Assembly (NCBI GenBank): GCA_021234155.1
Contig: JAJEKV010000096.1
Coordinates: forward strand, 1,126,010 to 1,190,009
Source: Isoetes taiwanensis
Taxonomy: Eukaryota > Streptophyta > Lycopodiopsida > Isoetales > Isoetaceae
Direction: 5' to 3'
Length of the DNA: 64,000 bases
The notes beneath the pieces were generated by a model. It had not been told where the DNA came from. It was given only the letters and a program-made list of their open reading frames with translations, and made no database searches. The position numbers and the translations under genes are program-made. Of this stretch, positions 59,601-64,000 are shown in pieces (position 1 is the stretch's first letter; each line of letters opens with the position of its first letter).

Positions 59601-60188
59601 GCAATACACGGCAAGTGTTGAGTATTGGAGCCCGCCTTCTTATCTCTTTGGAGGATGTTGCTTCAGGGCGCCCTCAAAATGATGCATTTTGGCCACAAAC
59701 AAGACAAGCTCCTCTAGAACAAACAACATTTGTTCCAGGGTCGACGATATCTGCCTTTGGTCACACGACCTTTACCATCTTATTGTGGCCCGCCGATGGT
59801 CGCCCGTTGTTGCCTCTTGAAGAGTTTGATCCTCACGTACATGTGACAAAGGGTATGTTTGTTCTAGTCGACACTGGAGATGATAACACCGCCACTTGGT
59901 TAGGATATGCGAGAGGAGAATGCCGTTCTTGATCCGTAATCTACATATTTTGGCCATATTTTTGTATCGTGGTGGAAGCCTACTGGAGGGGACTACAAAG
60001 ACTGCTTGACTAAGCGTTGGCGGCCTAATCCTTCCGATCCTTCAAGGTATGAAAATTTAGATGCTATTCATTATGCCCGATGCCAATGGCAAGAGGCCAA
60101 AAATGTAATCAAATTCAAAATATATTATAGACATGTGGAAAGACATAGCACATTGTTCATCTTAATACATGAGATCTTGTACTTGTAA
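56664..60188 (+). pseudogene. Gene B: putative transposase, DUF8039-like repeats, HTH, DUF7869-like core
   Basis: It starts after an acceptor-like TTGATTCTCACAG. Order: two repeats resembling DUF8039/Tnp1 domains of plant transposon proteins (VPTHVLPIPCEGADNIA near 56800; VVPTHILPIPCDGYDNIEEV then GTLIEWPRK at 57140-57230). An acidic and Cys-rich 191-codon frame follows (57409-57984; LKCHACAERPAENY, CKNTCNKKLTKHQ). Then an HTH-like MALGIGRPTFYNWRNRFEAG (about 58050-58110) and the DUF7869-like core: FSKCNICVV, HLCIIHDKMDQVKTLVPR (about 58600), YLQLDNANRAKQK (about 58990), VGHTHDDIDALFENF (about 59110). The C-terminus has VSWWKPTGGDYKDCLTKRW. The spaced Asp residues suggest an RNase-H-type nuclease. 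Stops and indels break it. Confidence 0.6.
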
Positions 60189-60320
60189 TACATATCTTTC
60201 ATCTTAATACATAACATTACTATATTTGTGATCATATATAACTGCTTACATCTTTAATATATAAATGCATACATGATTCATAGATAAGATGGTCGAAGTG
60301 CTTATATGTTGAACAGTGAT

Positions 60321-60563
60321 TCAATCATCTTCGTGGATCGTAGTAGTGATCCCTGATATCTCATAGCTCATGCGCTCAGGAAGCCATATCAGATGGATCA
60401 TAACACGAATTGACGCAGGGCAATGAATCTCAGCGCCCAAAGCTTTTCTTCGCAGGTAGGGATCAAGAAGAAGATGCCTATCTAGGCAACCAACAAGATC
60501 AGAGTGGCTCATCGAGCACTTGATCGCCTCGATGTGGTGAATAGAAGAAGGAAAATAATCCAT
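60321..60563 (-). CDS. Small ORF C1, 80 codons (paralogue of C2)
   Basis: An intact frame beginning MDYFPSSIHHIEAIKCSMSH and ending GITTTIHEDD. It aligns along its length with C2: I(E/Q)...(K/R)C..S..DL..C......LDP..R.KA.G..........V..HL.WLP.....E...IT....DD. The ATG sits 40 bp downstream of a TATAAA (minus strand, 60606-60601), at the same spacing as in C2, and the 5' flanks are also alike (TTTACTTCACTATAAA). Two diverged paralogues both staying open at exactly 80 codons suggests real coding. The family is unknown. Confidence 0.5.
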   Translation of the reverse strand: MDYFPSSIHHIEAIKCSMSHSDLVGCLDRHLLLDPYLRRKALGAEIHCPASIRVMIHLIWLPERMSYEISGITTTIHEDD

Positions 60564-60600
60564 GGGAGACGAATGACCTCTAGCCCCGAATGGAGCTGTT

Positions 60601-60606
60601 TTTATA
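60601..60606 (-). promoter_or_regulatory. TATA box of C1
   Basis: TATAAA on the minus strand within TTTTACTTCACTATAAA, 38 bp from the ATG of C1. The same string precedes C2. Confidence 0.5.
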
Positions 60607-60909
60607 GTGAAGTAAAATTATTGGGGTGGACTGTAGCGCCATCATTGAGCGTATACAAGTATCATGTACTCGTACAGGTATGATTCTATCATGTACTCAG
60701 ATTCTATACATCAACTAATATTCACTATGCTTATATTATATATATCCTTAACAGATACACAAATCATAAGTGCTTATATTAGGTATACATATCATAGATG
60801 ATTCACTCGTCATTGCTGCTTGACTAATATAGGTGTGATTGAAAATAAAAGACAGCTTGCATAGTTCATAGGTACTCATGTCATTATTATATCCTTAGCA
60901 GATACAGAT

Positions 60910-61152
60910 TCACTCATCATCAACATCAAAGCACGTGATGCTATTCAGCTCAAAGATCTCCTGATCAGGAAGCCAATAAAGGTGGACCTTAACACGAGTG
61001 AGCTTCCTGCAAGCACTCGCAGGACCATCTGCTTTGGACCGCGGCCATGGATCAAGTTTGATACCATTTCTGTAGCATTCACACAGATCATTATAGCTAA
61101 GGTAGCACCTGAAGGATTGGATGTTCTCTGGACGATCAGGCAAGGAAGCCAT
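60910..61152 (-). CDS. Small ORF C2, 80 codons (paralogue of C1)
   Basis: An intact frame beginning MASLPDRPENIQSFRCYLSY and ending NSITCFDVDDE. The conserved features with C1 are a Cys in the first third, the NDL/SDL...C block, LDP.(P/L)R.KA.G, a V.(V/I)HL.WLP strand-like block and an acidic end. A TATAAA lies ~38-43 bp upstream of the ATG (minus, 61195-61190) in the same promoter context. It could be an accessory protein of the element. No homologue is recognised. Confidence 0.5.
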   Translation of the reverse strand: MASLPDRPENIQSFRCYLSYNDLCECYRNGIKLDPWPRSKADGPASACRKLTRVKVHLYWLPDQEIFELNSITCFDVDDE

Positions 61153-61189
61153 GGGAGATGAATGAGCTCTACCACCGGATGGAGCTGCT

Positions 61190-61195
61190 TTTATA
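61190..61195 (-). promoter_or_regulatory. TATA box of C2
   Basis: TATAAA on the minus strand within TTTTACTTCACTATAAAAGC, at the same distance from the ATG as in C1. Confidence 0.5.
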
Positions 61196-61284
61196 GTGAA
61201 GTAAAATTATTGATGTGAATTATTGGTGTTCATTGCCTTTATACGAGTACCATACATGTATATGATCCAATAATTTCTATGTAT

Positions 61285-61970
61285 ATACTATCAATAATTT
61301 TGATGAGTATATACCATCAATAATTTTGGTGGGTATACCATCAATAATTTTGGTGGGTATAAATATACATCAAATTGCCGAAAGTGCAAAGAACATTGGC
61401 CTCCGCCTAGCTATGACTTATTCTCGGTCTTGAACGTGATTCTATCACTTGCAAGATGAATCATGAGGACTTCAAGCGGTGCAGCGAGCGAGATATACCG
61501 CTTTGAAGACCTGCTCACCATCGCTTTTTCTCAATCCTCGCCATTATCCCCATCCCGTCCGATGTTATCATCCATCTCCTGTGGAATAGGGAGTATCAAA
61601 TGTTCATGATCGAAAGGATCTCTGGAGCGCCTTCTGCTAGTTCTGATCATTCAGAGTAATAGTAGAAGAATAATATTACTTGTTATCTTATTGTAATCTG
61701 GTTGTGTTAGTATACAACAGGTACACATAACCTTTTGTAATACACATAACCGTAATATAAGTAATAGTAAAATAATAGTACTTGTTATCTTATTGTAATC
61801 TGGTTGTACTCTTATTGTTATCTTATTGTAATCTTATTGTTATCAGGTATACATAACCTTTTGTAATACACATAACCATAGTATGCAACAGGTATACATA
61901 ACCTTTTGTAATACACATAACCATACTATAAGTATTGAGGTATACATAACCCTCCAAGGTATACTATATA
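61285..61970. repeat. AT-rich tandem repeats near the right TIR
   Basis: Two families. At about 61285-61375 there are three units of ~26 bp (ATACCATCAATAATTTTG.TGGGT). At about 61670-61950 there are longer units sharing CTTGTTATCTTATTGTAATC, CAGGTA(C/T)ACATAACC and TTTTGTAATACACATAACC, repeated two to four times. Between them (61459-61662) a plus frame starting MNHEDFKRCSERDIPL has one stop and is not claimed as a gene. Confidence 0.8.
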
Positions 61971-62019
61971 AAAATTATTCCAACTTGTCTTCAGAATTCC
62001 AACTTTAATGAAACTCTGC

Positions 62020-63890
62020 TTCAAAGCCTTGCAAAAATGCAGAGACATCTTCATGAAAAATGACATCTCGACTAACACAAAGCTTCTTGATGTTCAGATC
62101 AATCAGCCTATAACCATGCTTGCACTGGTCAGATCATTTTCTTGCTGATGGACACAAGTTTCTTGCGATTAACTTCAGGAATAAGCATAACAACAGTACA
62201 TCCAAAGACACACGGGTTGAGACAAATTTAGGGGTCTGATTTTTCACAGCAAACAATGGGCAATCTATTTAGAAGGTAAATTGTGTACCTTATTGCTTCA
62301 GTCCAAAATTGAATGGGTGAGCAAGCAACGTGCCATGTCCACAATGTTGCGATTCTTCAGCTCAGCAACGCCCTTATGTTATGGAGTATAAGGCTCGGTA
62401 AGTAGGCGCTCAACACCATGATAAACACAAAAATGATTGCATGACTAGTAGATTCTCCACCATTATCAGATCTAAGCTTCTTTATCCGATAGGCCACTTG
62501 ATTGTCAACAAGCTTTCCACTCTTGGAATTGGACAAATGCATTAGATTTTCACTTCAAGAAATAGACCCATGTTTTCCTGTTCAAGTCATCAATAAATGT
62601 CAAAAAATAATACGAACCTAAGAGAATGAACATGAGTTGGACCACAAAGATCCATAGCTATTAATTCAAGAGTAAAAGGTCTGCGTGTGTTATTTTCCCA
62701 ATGTGTGTGAAAGGTCTGCGGTGTTGTTTGCCCAATGTGCAAGCCTCACAACTTGCAAGAGTAGGGCATTGATGAAGATCAAAACCTTCTACAAACTGGG
62801 CAATTGGTTGAGCGCTTTAAGACTGATGTGGTCAAGCCTCTTATGCCACAAATCACAAGTACCATTACTAGCAGCTACAAGAACAACTTGGTCAGCATAT
62901 TCTTGGGCCAAATCGTAGAGAGTTATCCATAGGAATAGCACGACAAGGCTTTTTCCTGTAACTTTGTTGTGAACAATGCACTCTTCACTATCAAAGGAAT
63001 CTAATGTTATATCAGTAAGATATGCAACAGAAATCAGATCTTTGCACAAAGTAGGAGCATACATTACCAGATACCAAGGCTAATGGTACTTAAATGTTAA
63101 CCATTCCACAAATTTGATGCTCACTATTGTCGCCAATTTGAACAATGTGATTAGAGAGGTAGGTCTGTAGTTTTCAAACTAATCTTTGTGCCCTAATATG
63201 AGCTGTAGCACTAGAATCCATGATGAATTTGATAGAGCAAGGGGCTACCACTTGTTTACAGAGATACACATAATCCAGACTGCAAAGAACCACATTGGCT
63301 ACGCTTGCAGTTTATGCTCAAGATCCTTCATATTCTTCCTATTGTTGCTTTTGTGAAGTGCCTTTGCCGTTCCTAGCCTTAAAGTTGTTGTTGCTACTGT
63401 TATTCTTCTTTTTCTTATCTTTCTCATTCCCGTTTGTATAGGGTTTAGGTTCAAAATGGCCTGCAAAGAAAGCATTGTGCTCATCTTTAATAATCCCAAC
63501 ATTCCTTCCCCATCATAATCTTCTCCTTGATGGAGTTGATTGCACGATTGAGGTCCATATCAGCATTTTGTATGAGATTGTTGCGCAAGGCATGGAAATA
63601 ATTGGGTAAGGATATAAGAAAGGAAAATAATTGTAATGAAGAAGAGATCTTATTCTCTTCTTCAGAGGCTTCAATCTACCTAGTGAAATTATCAAGACTC
63701 TCGGTCTCTTCCTAGCGCATATTCACCACTTATACAAATGCCCAATTTGTGCATGGGTATGCTCTTGGATGAGTGCATTCCATAAGTGATGGTTGTTCTC
63801 CTTTTGAACCTTATTAAGAAGAGATTTAGCAACATAAAGCCCAATCGTAACCATAGCCTTGCCATTTTGGCATCAATCTCAGTCCATCTA
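62020..63890 (-). pseudogene. Copia gag, protease and integrase
   Basis: From the right on the minus strand: gag (GLYVAKSLLNKVQKENNHHL and LWNALIQEHTHAQIGHLYKW near 63850-63720; LPNYFHALRNNLIQNADMDL near 63600), protease FIMDSSATAHI (about 63230; DSGA is usual), pre-integrase zinc region CDLWHKRLDHIS (about 62830), integrase core YRIKKLRSDNGGE (about 62480), and the integrase C-terminus (VFGCTVVMLIPEVNRKKLVS; SRDVIFHEDVSAFLQGFE, ending at 62020). The order is that of Ty1/copia. Many frameshifts and stops. Confidence 0.87.
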
Positions 63891-63904
63891 GTGCTCTGAT
63901 GCTA
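63891..63904 (-). other. Copia primer-binding site (initiator Met tRNA type)
   Basis: The minus strand reads TAGCATCAGAGCAC, close to the TGGTATCAGAGC site complementary to the 3' end of initiator Met tRNA. It directly follows ACCTTGACA, the likely end of the 5' LTR, whose remaining part lies at 63905-64000 and beyond the window. Confidence 0.7.
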
Positions 63905-64000
63905 TGTCAAGGTTGCACCAAGAAAGAGAAAGAAGGGGATGCACACCTATAGCAAAGAGCACAAGCTCTCAAAACAAAGGCAAAATGGAATTGTATTGAA

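Larger units (their letters stand above)
50486..62019. mobile_element. Candidate new 11.5-kb TIR transposon inserted in copia
   Basis: Inverted repeats bound the segment: GCAGAATTTCATTAAAGTTG (from 50486) and, read inward from 62019, GCAGAGTTTCATTAAAGTTG, similar over about 25 bp. The flanks TTCAAAAA and TTCAAAGC are a possible 8-bp target duplication (6 of 8 match). Deleting the segment rejoins the copia frame. Content: gene A (minus, methyltransferase-like C-terminus), gene B (plus, DUF7869-like core), two 80-codon paralogous ORFs, four palindrome clusters and AT-rich tandem repeats near the right end. No RT, helicase or known DDE family is visible. I know of no named superfamily with this gene set, but could not search. 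Confidence 0.6.
49031..64000 (-). mobile_element. Ty1/copia element (minus), split by an 11.5-kb segment
   Basis: The minus strand shows the copia order. A primer-binding site (63904-63891) is followed by gag, protease, integrase, then an 11.5-kb insertion (62019-50486), then RT and RNase H. The polypurine tract is AAGGAGGAG just before TGTTGAGATATG, the start of the 3' LTR (49031). The 5' LTR runs off the right edge. The integrase C-terminus and the pre-RT linker rejoin in frame when the insertion is removed (SAFLQGFE + TLNVELIDISAW). The element is dead (stops, frameshifts, internal RNase H deletion). Confidence 0.88.

Overview
The window is land-plant nuclear DNA. It carries a plant-type HMG-CoA reductase exon, a PLS-type pentatricopeptide-repeat pseudogene, and almost every class of plant transposable element: chromodomain-type Ty3/gypsy, Ty1/copia, several LINEs, a tRNA-derived SINE, CACTA, hAT, MULE and Helitron. 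I found no uninterrupted single-copy host gene. The organism is probably a large-genome plant (a fern or lycophyte would fit), but the sequence does not fix this.

1-11 kb: mostly non-coding. Two fold-back elements each carry the same GC-palindrome tail (1.6-2.8 kb). Unrecognised exon-like blocks lie on the minus strand (4-6 kb). A short CACTA element (8814-9587) has its 3' end inside a nearly perfect 565-bp tandem duplication.

11-35 kb: a nest of transposons. A gypsy element (minus strand) is split by a LINE. Next comes a ~1-kb segment duplicated in tandem. Copy 1 was hit by two LINEs (15320-16127 and 16412-21955; the second contains a small inverted-repeat element). Copy 2 was hit by a retroelement (22591-33866), which was hit by an L1 (23024-32387), which was hit by a Helitron (27034-29911) carrying an HMG-CoA reductase exon. 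Several insertions can be proved from the sequence: target duplications, an uninterrupted paralogous copy, and reading frames that rejoin exactly.

35-49 kb: a MULE with long TIRs, a 9-bp target duplication and a SWIM transposase broken by a GATA microsatellite; a CACTA end with tandem subterminal repeats; a SINE; a PPR pseudogene; and a hAT-type non-autonomous element with a perfect 8-bp target duplication.

49-64 kb: a Ty1/copia element (minus strand, primer-binding site to polypurine tract) split by an 11.5-kb segment bounded by a ~25-bp inverted repeat (50486-62019). Removing the segment restores the copia reading frame. It holds two divergent genes. Gene A (minus) ends in a methyltransferase-like domain. 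Gene B (plus) has two DUF8039/Tnp1-like repeats, an HTH-like motif and a DUF7869-like RNase-H-type core. It also holds two paralogous 80-codon ORFs with matching TATA boxes, and four clusters of AAATGGCGC palindromes. This is the strongest candidate here for an undescribed mobile system: a large TIR transposon with a DUF7869-type putative transposase and a methyltransferase-like partner. The main genes have several indels, so this copy is probably dead, or the assembly has small indel errors.
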